Shown here in pieces: positions 52,897 through 61,397 of a stretch of DNA of 64,000 bases. The position numbers and the translations under genes are program-made. The DNA lies in contig CAVSZY010000003.1 of assembly GCA_963732585.1 (NCBI GenBank), forward strand, positions 868,001 to 932,000. Reading direction: 5' to 3'. The DNA comes from WLMZ01 sp963732585. Lineage in GTDB: Bacteria > Actinomycetota > Acidimicrobiia > Acidimicrobiales > Ilumatobacteraceae. Under the pieces are notes generated by a model. That model did not search any database, was not told where the DNA came from, and was given only the letters and a program-made list of their open reading frames with translations. How positions within the stretch are numbered: position 1 is the stretch's first letter; every line of letters begins with the position of its first letter.

Positions 52897-54244
52897 TGAC
52901 GCCTTCAAGCGCGCTCGCACCGTTGTTCAGCAGTTCCGAAGCCGGCACCTCGAACCAGCCCTCGGCGACCGTGGCGTAATAGTCCTCGAGGGTCACGGTG
53001 GCGGCAAGGTTGTCGTCGACGAGATCGGTGAACGATGGCAACTCGCCGTAACGTCCAACGTTCACCGGGCCGAACAACAAGCCCATGCTCGCCGCACCAT
53101 GGTCGAGGCCACTGGATCCGCTGTCGGCCGCCCGGCGACCGAACTCGCTGGTGGTCATCACCAACACTCGATCGGCGAGACCGGTGTTGTTGAGATCGGC
53201 GAGGAACGCTTCCAGGCTGGCGTCAAGTTGGGCCATCAGCGAATCGTGGCGATAGAGGTGGTCGTCGTGGGTGTCGAAATCACCTTCGAAGGGCACATGC
53301 AGGATGCGCACACCCTGATCGGTCATCATCAGACTCATCGCCAGGCTCAGTGAGCGGGTCAGGTTGTTGTCTGGATAATCGGGTCGCAGGCCACTGTCGT
53401 CGACCATGCTGAGCACCGCCTCCGAAAAGTCGATCGCCCGGCCGTCGACGGAGCGAAGCGCCCCGAGGAATCCCTCGCCACCGGCCTCGGCGTAGCGCTG
53501 CATGCCGCGCTGGAAGGCGCTGAACTGCTTGTCGTCGGGGTTCGCGCCCGACAGATAGCGAGCGGTCGACAGCGACGAGAGGCCGACCGTGCCCACCTTT
53601 TTCGAGGCCAACGCCGGATGGTTGCCACCGCGGGTCGACACGGCCACAGCGGCGGCGTTGGGGTCGCCGATGATGTCGGCCAAGCGCCCCAGAAACCCGG
53701 TATCGAAGGCTGCCGCGTTCACCGAATCGCCCCGCCACCAGCGGTTGAGCATTTCGAAGTGTGAGCCATCAGGGGCGGCTGAGCCGACACCTTGGATGAT
53801 CGCGGCCCCGCGACGGCGGATGTTGCTCATCGACGGTGCGTAGCCGATCTCATCGTCGATGTGCAGCACGTCTGCCGCTGGAATCGAGGTGTTCGGCCGT
53901 AGGTCGTAGTAGCGCCCGATGCCGTGGGGAACGACCATCGACAGACCGTCGTTGCCGCCGGGCATGTCGATGACCACCAACATGCGGCTGGCGACATCGG
54001 CGTTGGCCTTGAGCACCGACGCGGCCGCCGAGGGCTGCGCCGTCGAGCCGGCCGTGACGGCCGATCCATCGACGGCGGTGCCGACAGGGGCGTTGGTGCT
54101 GTTCGACCGGCTCCCGGTGCCAGCCAACCCGCCGGTGTCGGTGGAGTCGCCACCGATCAGCCAGGCGACGGAGCCGACGGCGGTGGCACCGGCGCCAGCG
54201 CTGGCCCATTTCAAGAGTTCGCGGCGTGAAACTGATTGCGACAT
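52886..54244 (-). CDS. DUF1501 secreted protein with Tat signal
   Basis: A 452-residue DUF1501 protein, distantly sulfatase/alkaline-phosphatase-like. A twin-arginine signal SRRELLKWASAGAGATAVGSV is at the N-terminus, so it is probably exported folded. The domain starts MLVVIDMPGGNDGLSMVVPHGIGRYYDLRPN, and the metal-like motifs HVPFEGDFDTHDDHLYRH and MTTSEFGRRAADSGSSGLDHGAA follow. It lies 17 bases downstream of the DUF1800 gene; the pair is common in many bacteria and of unknown function. Substrate unknown. Confidence 0.87.
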   Translation of the reverse strand: MSQSVSRRELLKWASAGAGATAVGSVAWLIGGDSTDTGGLAGTGSRSNSTNAPVGTAVDGSAVTAGSTAQPSAAASVLKANADVASRMLVVIDMPGGNDGLSMVVPHGIGRYYDLRPNTSIPAADVLHIDDEIGYAPSMSNIRRRGAAIIQGVGSAAPDGSHFEMLNRWWRGDSVNAAAFDTGFLGRLADIIGDPNAAAVAVSTRGGNHPALASKKVGTVGLSSLSTARYLSGANPDDKQFSAFQRGMQRYAEAGGEGFLGALRSVDGRAIDFSEAVLSMVDDSGLRPDYPDNNLTRSLSLAMSLMMTDQGVRILHVPFEGDFDTHDDHLYRHDSLMAQLDASLEAFLADLNNTGLADRVLVMTTSEFGRRAADSGSSGLDHGAASMGLLFGPVNVGRYGELPSFTDLVDDNLAATVTLEDYYATVAEGWFEVPASELLNNGASALEGVINV

Positions 54245-54261
54245 GTGCTCTTGCTCCTCGG

Positions 54262-55473
54262 TCAGATCAACGAAAATTCGGGGCTGCAGGCAACCAGGGC
54301 GTGAAGTACGGAGGAGCGCTCGCGCAATCCCTCCAGCGGTGCGGCGGCGTCGACGAGGGCCTCACGGGTCTCATCGCTGACGCTGTAGAGGCCGGCCTTG
54401 GCCAACACTTCGCCGACTGGATCGTCGCTATCGAGCGTCGGCAGGTCGTAGGCATAGTCCCAGGCCACAGCACATTTCTCGAACACCGACGACACCGACA
54501 ACCAGCGTTGCAGGCCCGGCCAACCAGCGACATTGGGCGGTTCCATCGGCAATTGATCGAGCGATTGCAAACGCCAAAAATCGATCTCGGTGCCATAGAA
54601 GCGGTTGACGGCCACCCACCACTCCAAACCGCTGCGCGGGCGGCTGTACTCAGCATCGACGAAGCTCGGGTGGCGCACGATTGCCTCGACCAGCACCCGA
54701 ATCTGCAAACCGCCGTCACGAAAGGCCGTGGCCAATTCCGCGAGCCGGGCATCGTCGGCGGGGAACCCGGCGAGATGTTGATGAACTCGACCGGCGACAA
54801 AAGTGGCACACGCCGGATGGTCGCAGATGACGTTGATGACGTCCTCGGCCGACGACACCGACGACCCGAGGAACTCGACCGCACGTTGCGGGCCAACCGC
54901 TTCGTCGAACTTCACCTCGTTACCATTCTCACCATCGATCCACCAGCCGGCGAGCGCGTAGGTGGCGGCACGGACGTCGGCCTCGGTGTAGGCCCCAGAG
55001 GCATGACCGAGGGTGAACAACTCCATCACCTCGCGCCCGTAGTTCTCGTTGGGCTTCTCGATGGTGTTGCTGGCACCGTCGAGCCACTGCAGCATCGCCG
55101 CGTCGATGGTGATCGCCTGCATCAATTCGCGGAAGTTGCCCAGCGCATGCTCGCGCAGCAGGCGGTGCTGGCGCAGCATCAGAGCCGGTTCCGACTTCAA
55201 CAGGCTGGAGGTCAGGTGCGTGTGCCAAAACCAGACCATTCGTTCGTGCACGGCGGTGTCTTCGCCAGCGAGCATCTCCACCCACCAGGTACGTACCAAG
55301 GCGTAGTCGTCGTCGGTGCCGAGCTCGGGAAAGGCCGGTTCGATCGGACTGGCCGCGAGCAACCGCTCGACAACCTCCTCGGCGCTGGCCTCGCCATACT
55401 CATCGACTTGGCCCTGCCGCGGCCCAAACGCCATCCGTTTGAGCACACTGCTGATTCGTGCTTGATCTGCCAT
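54262..55473 (-). CDS. DUF1800 family protein
   Basis: A 403-residue DUF1800 protein. Typical parts are VLKRMAFGPRQGQVDEYGE, VWFWHTHLTSSLLK, ENYGREVMELFTLGHASGAYTEADVRAATYALAGW (NYGREVMELFTLGHASGAYT) and the end of the domain MEPPNVAGWPGLQRWLSVSSV. The open frame continues upstream over the divergent response-regulator promoter, so the ATG at 55473 was chosen. No signal peptide is visible from this start, which is odd next to its Tat-exported partner. Function unknown. Confidence 0.85.
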   Translation of the reverse strand: MADQARISSVLKRMAFGPRQGQVDEYGEASAEEVVERLLAASPIEPAFPELGTDDDYALVRTWWVEMLAGEDTAVHERMVWFWHTHLTSSLLKSEPALMLRQHRLLREHALGNFRELMQAITIDAAMLQWLDGASNTIEKPNENYGREVMELFTLGHASGAYTEADVRAATYALAGWWIDGENGNEVKFDEAVGPQRAVEFLGSSVSSAEDVINVICDHPACATFVAGRVHQHLAGFPADDARLAELATAFRDGGLQIRVLVEAIVRHPSFVDAEYSRPRSGLEWWVAVNRFYGTEIDFWRLQSLDQLPMEPPNVAGWPGLQRWLSVSSVFEKCAVAWDYAYDLPTLDSDDPVGEVLAKAGLYSVSDETREALVDAAAPLEGLRERSSVLHALVACSPEFSLI

Positions 55474-55559
55474 GTCAGCAGTATGCACCAGCGAACATGA
55501 AGCGGCAGTGAGCCCGACCTTCATCAATTGTTCATTCCAGCTGTGCGACGATAGACGTC

Positions 55560-56228
55560 GTGCGCCTGCTGCTTGTCGAAGATGACCCCTCGCTCGGCGC
55601 GGTGGTGCAACGAGGTTTGGTCGAACATGGCCACGCCGTCGACTGGGAGCGAACCCTTGCCGCGGCACGCCGGGCGGTGGCGATCAACTCCTACCACCTG
55701 GTGGTCCTCGATCTCGGCCTGCCCGACGGCGACGGCTTGACGTTATGCCGCGAACTGTCTGGCGACGCCAACCCGGCTCGGGTGTTGATCCTCACCGCCC
55801 GCGACGCAACCGGCGACAAAGTCCACGGCCTCGACGCCGGCGCCGACGACTATCTCACCAAACCGTTCGACTTTCCCGAGTTGGCGGCCCGAGTCCGCGC
55901 CCTGCTGCGACGACCGGAGAACGCCCGGTCGCCGCTGTTAACCGCGGCCGACATCGAACTCGATCCGGCGGCGCACACCGTTCGGCGGCACAATGTCGTC
56001 GTGCCCCTGAGTGCCCGCGAGTTCGCCCTGTTGCACTACCTGATGGACCGCAAGGGTGAGGTGGTCACGCGTAGCGATCTGCTCGAAGCGGTGTGGGACG
56101 CCAACTATGACGGGCTCTCCAACGTGGTCGATGTGCACGTCGCCAACTTGCGCCGCAAGCTCGATATGCCTGGCAGACCGATGCCGATTGAGACCGTGCG
56201 CGGCGTCGGCTATCGGGTGCAAGATTGA
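55560..56228 (+). CDS. OmpR-family two-component response regulator
   Basis: A 222-residue regulator. The receiver domain has the acidic pocket (LLLVEDDPSL), phospho-acceptor D51 (VVLDLGLPDGDG), the switch Thr (LILTARDA) and Lys (YLTKPFDFPELAARVRALLRR). The winged-helix domain contains LSAREFALLHYLMDRKGEVVTRSDLL and VDVHVANLRRKLD. GTG start; GATAGA five bases upstream with TTGTTC 16 bases further could form a promoter that gives a leaderless mRNA. Its stop overlaps the kinase start as ATGA. Target genes unknown. Confidence 0.9.
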   Translation: MRLLLVEDDPSLGAVVQRGLVEHGHAVDWERTLAAARRAVAINSYHLVVLDLGLPDGDGLTLCRELSGDANPARVLILTARDATGDKVHGLDAGADDYLTKPFDFPELAARVRALLRRPENARSPLLTAADIELDPAAHTVRRHNVVVPLSAREFALLHYLMDRKGEVVTRSDLLEAVWDANYDGLSNVVDVHVANLRRKLDMPGRPMPIETVRGVGYRVQD

Positions 56229-57403
56229 TGAGCCGCCGCCTTCGTTGGATCCTGGCTGCCCTGATCGCCGTCGTTCTCGCCGTGCTGGCGATCACCCCGG
56301 CAGTGATGTGGCATTCGGCGCGCAAGCAGAGTATCGAGGAAGGGCTCTATCAGCGCGCCGTCGGTCAGATGGAAGAGGTGATGCGCGGGGAGTTGACCGG
56401 GCAACGAAGCCAGACACCATCGTGGTACGTCAATCTTCCCGAGGCCGTCGATGAGCCGTTTATCAACACCGAATTGCTGCCACCGGTGCGCATCTGGATT
56501 CGCGACGCCGGCGAGCAGGCAGACTTTCGCGAGTTCCCGGTGGAGGGCAGCGACGGCTACTTGGCTTTCGTGCGGCCGACCGGGCCTGGCCTCGGCTATG
56601 TCACCCTGGTCAATACTGCGGAGACCAACGAGCGGTTGCGCTCGCTGCGGACCCGCTTTTTGGCGATCGCCAGCCTGTTGGCGTTGGCCAGCTTGGTGTT
56701 CGGCTACGTGATCGCCGGTTTGGCGCTCGCTCCCGCACGCCGAGCGATGGGCGACCAGCAGGGCTTTCTCGCCGACGCCGCCCACGAAATGCGCACCCCG
56801 CTGGCGGTGATCATGGCCTCCAGCAGCCAGGCCTTGGCCCGACCACGCACCAGCGAGGAGTACGTGCGCTCGCTGTCGGAGATTCGTTCGGCGGCGGAAC
56901 GGGCGTCGTCGGGTGTCAACGAGATGCTCGAACTCGTCCGTCTACAGACCGGTCAAGCGATCCCGCGGCTTGGCCCGTTACGCCTCGACCTTCTCGCCGA
57001 GGAAGTGGCCGCCTCTGTTCGCCCGGAGGGTGCCGAGGTGGTGGCCGACCCGGGCAACGCCGTGGTCATCGATGCCGACATGGCCTTGCTGCGCCAAGCG
57101 GTGGAAAACGTGGTGCGCAACGCAGCGCGGCGGGCGACCAGGGTGGAGTTGGTGACCAGTATCGATCAGCGCGACGGCGTGCTCGAAGTGACCGACAACG
57201 GGCCCGGTTTCGAACCCACGGTGCTGCCGCGGGTATTCGAGCGCTATCAGCGCGGCGACCGCCAAGGTGAAGCCGGGATCGGGCTGGCGATCGTCAAAGC
57301 AATCGTCTCCGCGCATGGCGGCACCGTCGCGGCGGGAAACCGAGACGAAGGGGGAGCGGTCGTCACGATGCGCATTCCCTTGAGCCGCACCGTGTCGAAC
57401 TGA
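56225..57403 (+). CDS. Membrane sensor histidine kinase
   Basis: A 392-residue kinase paired with the upstream regulator. A first transmembrane helix is near residues 8-28, an outer sensor segment of about 115 residues follows, and a second helix lies near 145-165. The H-box is DAAHEMRTPLAVIMASSSQA, the N-box is VENVVRNAARRATRVEL and the ATP lid is in VTDNGPGFEPTVLPRVFERYQRGDRQGEAGIGLAIVKAI (TDNGPGFEPTVLPRVFERYQ, then GIGLAIVKAI). There is no clear HAMP domain. The signal is unknown. Confidence 0.9.
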   Translation: MMSRRLRWILAALIAVVLAVLAITPAVMWHSARKQSIEEGLYQRAVGQMEEVMRGELTGQRSQTPSWYVNLPEAVDEPFINTELLPPVRIWIRDAGEQADFREFPVEGSDGYLAFVRPTGPGLGYVTLVNTAETNERLRSLRTRFLAIASLLALASLVFGYVIAGLALAPARRAMGDQQGFLADAAHEMRTPLAVIMASSSQALARPRTSEEYVRSLSEIRSAAERASSGVNEMLELVRLQTGQAIPRLGPLRLDLLAEEVAASVRPEGAEVVADPGNAVVIDADMALLRQAVENVVRNAARRATRVELVTSIDQRDGVLEVTDNGPGFEPTVLPRVFERYQRGDRQGEAGIGLAIVKAIVSAHGGTVAAGNRDEGGAVVTMRIPLSRTVSN

Positions 57404-57439
57404 TCAACCTCAGCGACGCAAGGCTCGGGTAACGGCCGG

Positions 57440-58708
57440 TTATCGAGCGCCGAGGGCGACGTAATCGCGGGCCTCGGAGCCGGTGTACCACTGCCGCGGC
57501 CGACCGATCTTTTGGTCCTTGTCGCCGAGCAACTCCTGCCAGTGAGCCAGCCATCCGGCTACACGTGGAATGGCGAACAGCACGGTGAACATCGACACCG
57601 GGAAGCCCATTGCCTGGTAGATCAGCCCGGAGTAGAAGTCGACGTTCGGGTAGAGCTTGCGGCTGATGAAGTACTCGTCGGACAAGGCCACCTCTTCAAG
57701 CTTGAGGGCGACATCGAGCAGCGGGTTCTTACCGGTGACCTCGAAGACGTCGTAGGCGGCCTGTTTGATGATCGTCGCCCGCGGGTCGTAGTTCTTGTAG
57801 ACACGGTGGCCGAAGCCCATCAGTCGGCTGCCGGTGCCGTCCTTGACCTCATCGATGAACGCTGGCACGTTGTCGACGTGGCCGATGTCGGCCAACATGC
57901 GCACAACCGCCTCGTTGGCACCGCCGTGCAACGGCCCATACAGCGCCGAAGCCGCAGCGGCGCAGGAGCTATACGGGTCAGCGTGGCTCGAACCGACGAC
58001 GCGCATCGCCGTTGTTCCACAGTTCTGCTCGTGATCGGCGTGGAGAATGAACAACACGTCCATCGCCCGCTCCAGGCGAGGATCGACCTCATAGCCGCCG
58101 ACACGCCACATCATGTTCAGAAAGTTGCCGGGGAAGCTGAGGTTGTTGTCCGGGTAGACGAACGGCAAACCGACCGAGAAGCGGTAGCACATCGACGCCA
58201 GGGTCGGCATCTTGGCGATCAGGCGCAGGATCTGCTTGTCGCGGCAAGCCTTGTCGTCGATCTCTTTGGCATCGTTGTAGAAGGTGCCAAGACCCGCGAC
58301 GGCGCTGATCAACATGCCCATCGGGTGGGCGTCGTAGTGGAAACCATCGACGAAACGCTTGCGCATGTTCTCATGGATGAAGGTGTGATGGGTGACGTCA
58401 TGCTTCCATCCCGCCAGCTGCTCGGTGTTTGGCAGTTCGCCGTTGAGTAACAGATAGGCGACCTCAAGGTAGGTCGACTTCTCCGCCAACTGCTCGATCG
58501 GGTAACCGCGATAGCGCAACACGCCAGCATCGCCGTCGAGATAGGTGATCGAGCTCTTGCAGGCCGCAGTCTGCATGTACGCCGGATCGTAGATGTACAG
58601 CGACGGATCGAGTTCTCTCACCGCAGACGCTGGGAAAACCCCGCCTGTGATCGGCACGGTGACGGTCTTTCCGGTGCGGTCGTCGGTGATAGTGATGGTC
58701 TCGGGCAC
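57440..58708 (-). CDS. gltA: Citrate synthase
   Basis: A 422-residue citrate synthase joining acetyl-CoA and oxaloacetate. Active-site His residues are in HADHEQNCGTTAMRVVGSSHADPY and GFGHRVYKNYDPRA, with the catalytic Asp further on. It is of the hexameric type I bacterial class (LNMMWRVGGYEVDPRLERAMDVLFILHADHE). Start ATG, with a plausible RBS (AAGGAAG) just upstream. It is convergent to the histidine kinase gene, near an acyl-CoA carboxylase subunit. Confidence 0.95.
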   Translation of the reverse strand: MPETITITDDRTGKTVTVPITGGVFPASAVRELDPSLYIYDPAYMQTAACKSSITYLDGDAGVLRYRGYPIEQLAEKSTYLEVAYLLLNGELPNTEQLAGWKHDVTHHTFIHENMRKRFVDGFHYDAHPMGMLISAVAGLGTFYNDAKEIDDKACRDKQILRLIAKMPTLASMCYRFSVGLPFVYPDNNLSFPGNFLNMMWRVGGYEVDPRLERAMDVLFILHADHEQNCGTTAMRVVGSSHADPYSSCAAAASALYGPLHGGANEAVVRMLADIGHVDNVPAFIDEVKDGTGSRLMGFGHRVYKNYDPRATIIKQAAYDVFEVTGKNPLLDVALKLEEVALSDEYFISRKLYPNVDFYSGLIYQAMGFPVSMFTVLFAIPRVAGWLAHWQELLGDKDQKIGRPRQWYTGSEARDYVALGAR

Positions 58709-58848
58709 AGTTCTTCCTTGAGTGTCACGCCTGGGGGTTTCGGGCTTTTATCCCGACCGCCGACGCTAGCCGCCGCGGCTCCCCTCGCACGATTATTGCC
58801 AGAACCCGGGAGTGCCCGATGCCACCGAGCGTGGCCCGGCAGTGCGTG

Positions 58849-60210
58849 CTACAGCGGGGTGTTGTCGTGCTTGCGGTGTTGGATCCGTTCCCGCTTGGTC
58901 TCCAAGAGGTCCAAGGCGCGGCAGATCTCTCGACGGGTTTCGCTCGGTTCGATGACGCCATCGATGTAGCCGCGCTCGGCGGCGATGTACGGGTTGAGCA
59001 GTCGTTCGGCGTAGTCACGCTCGAACTCGGCGCGTTCGTCCGGCGTCGCCCGGCGTTGCAAGATCGCTGCCGCCTGACCGGCGCCCATCACCGCCAGCTC
59101 AGCCCATGGCCAGGCGAGACAGAGGTCGTTGCCCATCTTCTTGCTGTCCATGACGATGTAGGCGCCGCCGTAGCTCTTGCGCAACACGATGCAAATACGC
59201 GGCACCGAGGCCCGACCGTAGGCGAAGACCAGCTGCGCGCCGTGGCGGATCATGCCCCGCCATTCGAGGTCCTTACCCGGGTAAAAGCCCGGCGTATCGA
59301 CGAGGGTGATGAGCGGCAGGTTGAACGCGTCGCAGAAGGCCACGAAGCGGGCCGCTTTCTGCGAGGCGGGAATGTCGAGCGTGCCGGCCAACGAAATCGG
59401 CTGATTGGCGACGATGCCCACAGGTCGGCCGTCCATCGTCGTCAACACGGTGACCAGATTGCTGGCCCAACGGGCGCGAACTTCGAGCATTTCGCCGTCG
59501 TCGGCGAGCGCAGCGATGACCTTGCGCACGTCATAGCTGCCCGTCGATGACGGCGGGATCAACGTTCCCGCCTCGGGGGTCTCGCGCTGCGGGTCGTCGT
59601 CGGTCTCCCAATTCGGCGGCAGTTCGTTGACGTTGCCCGGCAGGTAGGCCAACAGTTGTTCGGCGGCCTGCACCGCGCCGGCCAGATCTGGAGCGATCAA
59701 ACTTGCCGCGCCGCTGTATCGACTGTGGCTCGCCGCCCCGCCGAGTTCGTCGTTGTCGATCATCACCCCGGTGAACTCGGCGACCATCGCCGGTCCGGAG
59801 ACGAAGGCATACGAGGCGTCGGTCATGATCACGAAATCTGCCAGGCCGAGCAACAACGCTGGACCGGACACCGCCGGGCCATCGACGATCAAAATGGTGG
59901 GCACGACACCGCTGCAATCGGCCAGCGCCTTGGCCGCCAGGCCCCAGCCGTGGAGGGCGCTCATGCCTTCGGAGATATCGGCGCCCGACGAACCGATGAC
60001 GCCGATCAGCGGCAGACCCTGTTCCAGGGCGGTTCGCCCGGCCGCCTCGATCATCGACGATGCAGTCGACGACAACGCCCCGCGGTGGACCTCGGCGTCG
60101 ATATCGAGCCAGACAACCAGCCTGTCGCCAAACGTGCGCACATCGGCACGAGCGGCACCAGGGACCTTGGTTCGTAGTCGCAGCGGCGGTTCGATGAACG
60201 TTGACGACAT
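58849..60210 (-). CDS. Acyl-CoA carboxylase carboxyltransferase (beta) subunit
   Basis: A 453-residue carboxyltransferase of the AccD/PccB fold, shorter than typical 500-540 residue AccD proteins. N-domain: AGRTALEQGLPLIGVIGSSGADISEGMSALHGWG (LIGVIGSSGADISEGMSALH). C-domain: FNLPLITLVDTPGFYPGKDLEWRGMIRHGAQLVFAYGRASVP (LITLVDTPGFYPGKDLEW), SYGGAYIVMDSKKMGNDL and WPWAELAVMGAGQAA. The start at 60210 begins the domain. No biotin carboxylase or carrier gene is adjacent. It is downstream of a LysR regulator on the same strand. Substrate may be propionyl- or another acyl-CoA. Confidence 0.87.
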   Translation of the reverse strand: MSSTFIEPPLRLRTKVPGAARADVRTFGDRLVVWLDIDAEVHRGALSSTASSMIEAAGRTALEQGLPLIGVIGSSGADISEGMSALHGWGLAAKALADCSGVVPTILIVDGPAVSGPALLLGLADFVIMTDASYAFVSGPAMVAEFTGVMIDNDELGGAASHSRYSGAASLIAPDLAGAVQAAEQLLAYLPGNVNELPPNWETDDDPQRETPEAGTLIPPSSTGSYDVRKVIAALADDGEMLEVRARWASNLVTVLTTMDGRPVGIVANQPISLAGTLDIPASQKAARFVAFCDAFNLPLITLVDTPGFYPGKDLEWRGMIRHGAQLVFAYGRASVPRICIVLRKSYGGAYIVMDSKKMGNDLCLAWPWAELAVMGAGQAAAILQRRATPDERAEFERDYAERLLNPYIAAERGYIDGVIEPSETRREICRALDLLETKRERIQHRKHDNTPL

Positions 60211-60250
60211 GATCGCCAACCCTACCCTGATCGCCGCAGCGCAGCTGAGC

Positions 60251-61186
60251 TCACACCCGTCCGAGCGGGAAGGCGTGGGCACCGACGTAGATACCGGGCT
60301 GGGTGTCGCCGATGTTGTCGAGCAACTCGCGCAACAGCTTGAGCGCAGCCCTTGTCGGCGCACCGGGAACGGGTTTGCGACGATGCGTCCAACCGACCAC
60401 TCGGCGGGGGAGCTCCGGCACGGAGATGCGGGCGAAGTCTCCGCTGAGCCACAGCGGGACCGCCGTCGAGGGCACGATCGCCACCCCGAAGGCCTGCATC
60501 GCCAACGAGGCCATCAGTCTCACCCCGTCGATTTCGGCCTGCGGGCGTAGCGTGCAACCGCTGGTTGCCGCCGCCCGGTCGAGCATGCGTCGCATCGCCG
60601 TGCCTTTCGGGGGCAGCATCAGCGGCTCGCTGGCCACCCTTTGCAAGGAGATCTCGTGCATCGCCGCCCAGGGGTGATCGCGGTGCACGAGGACGACGAG
60701 GTCTTCGGCGAACAATGGCTCGATCACCAGGTCGGGATCGTCGACCGGCAGATGGACGACGGCGGCGTCGAGATGTCCAGCGACCAGGCGGGCGACGAGG
60801 TTGGTGGTGCTGCCCTCGTAGATCGTCGTGTGTACCAGCGGGTGGGTATCGGCGATCAGCGGCAGCATCTGCGGCATCAACCAGCGCGCCGTCGTGCCGA
60901 TCACGCCGAGCCGGGTCTCTCCGCTGACCGAATCGCCGCGGCTGGCCATATCGGCCGAGATGTCATCGAGCTCACGTAACACGCGCCGGGCCCGCTCGAC
61001 AACCTGGGAACCTTCGTCGGTCAAGCCACCGCGTTGGCGATCGACCAACGACACGCCGAGTTCACGTTCCAGCCGGGCGATATGGCCCGAAACGTTCGAT
61101 TGAACGGTGAACAGCGCCCGTGCAGCTGACGAGAACGAGCCATGATCGGCGATCGCGACAAGTGCGGAAAGCTGGCGAAGGTCCAT
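60251..61186 (-). CDS. LysR-family transcriptional regulator
   Basis: A 311-residue LysR regulator. The HTH is at residues 1-60 (MDLRQLSALVAIADHGSFSSAARALFTVQSNVSGHIARLERELGV; pieces DLRQLSALVAIADHGSFSSA and TVQSNVSGHIARLERELG), followed by a periplasmic-binding-like effector domain (RLGVIGTTARWLMPQMLPLIADTHP). It lies 40 bases upstream of the carboxyltransferase gene and may control it. The divergent intergenic region holds the promoter of the C-loop RNA. Confidence 0.9.
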   Translation of the reverse strand: MDLRQLSALVAIADHGSFSSAARALFTVQSNVSGHIARLERELGVSLVDRQRGGLTDEGSQVVERARRVLRELDDISADMASRGDSVSGETRLGVIGTTARWLMPQMLPLIADTHPLVHTTIYEGSTTNLVARLVAGHLDAAVVHLPVDDPDLVIEPLFAEDLVVLVHRDHPWAAMHEISLQRVASEPLMLPPKGTAMRRMLDRAAATSGCTLRPQAEIDGVRLMASLAMQAFGVAIVPSTAVPLWLSGDFARISVPELPRRVVGWTHRRKPVPGAPTRAALKLLRELLDNIGDTQPGIYVGAHAFPLGRV

Positions 61187-61221
61187 CTCTAAAAACGATA
61201 GCGGCTATCTACATCTTCTGC

Positions 61222-61250
61222 TTGCAAGATCACTCATTCACGTGCATACT
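61222..61250 (+). promoter_or_regulatory. Promoter of the 6C-like small RNA
   Basis: TTGCAA (61222-61227) and CATACT (61245-61250) are separated by exactly 17 bases, both good matches to housekeeping promoter elements. Transcription would start near 61257, just before the first C-loop hairpin. The region is divergent from the LysR gene and contains no plausible coding sequence. Confidence 0.6.
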
Positions 61251-61256
61251 TTCACA

Positions 61257-61376
61257 AGTAGATCGAAACGAGTCGCCCCCCAACGATTCGTTCGACGAAC
61301 CCATCAAGTGCTTCCCCCAAAGCGCTGGGTTCCACAGGTTGAGAGGTCCCGCTTCCCCCAAGCGGGACCTTTCCCG
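61257..61376 (+). ncRNA. 6C-like small RNA with three C-rich hairpin loops
   Basis: An approximately 120-nt RNA. Hairpin 1: AACGAGTCG (61267-61275), loop CCCCCCAA, CGATTCGTT (61284-61292). Hairpin 2: AGTGCTT (61307-61313), loop CCCCCA, AAGCGCT (61320-61326), with an outer extension ACCC/GGGT. Hairpin 3 is the terminator with loop CCCCC. The actinobacterial 6C RNA family has two stem-loops with about six Cs in each loop and acts by base-pairing with G-rich mRNA. In mycobacteria it also lies beside a HAD-IB phosphatase gene, as here. The third C-loop hairpin is unusual compared with what I know of the family. Confidence 0.78.
61344..61376 (+). terminator. Rho-independent terminator forming the last C-loop hairpin
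   Basis: AGGTCCCGCTT (61344-61354), loop CCCCC (61355-61359) and AAGCGGGACCT (61360-61370) form a perfect 11-bp stem followed by TTCCCGTTTT. It ends the 6C-like RNA and lies 21 bases before the start codon of the HAD-IB/PlsC gene. Confidence 0.82.
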
Positions 61377-61397
61377 TTTTCCGCCTACGATGTGCCC

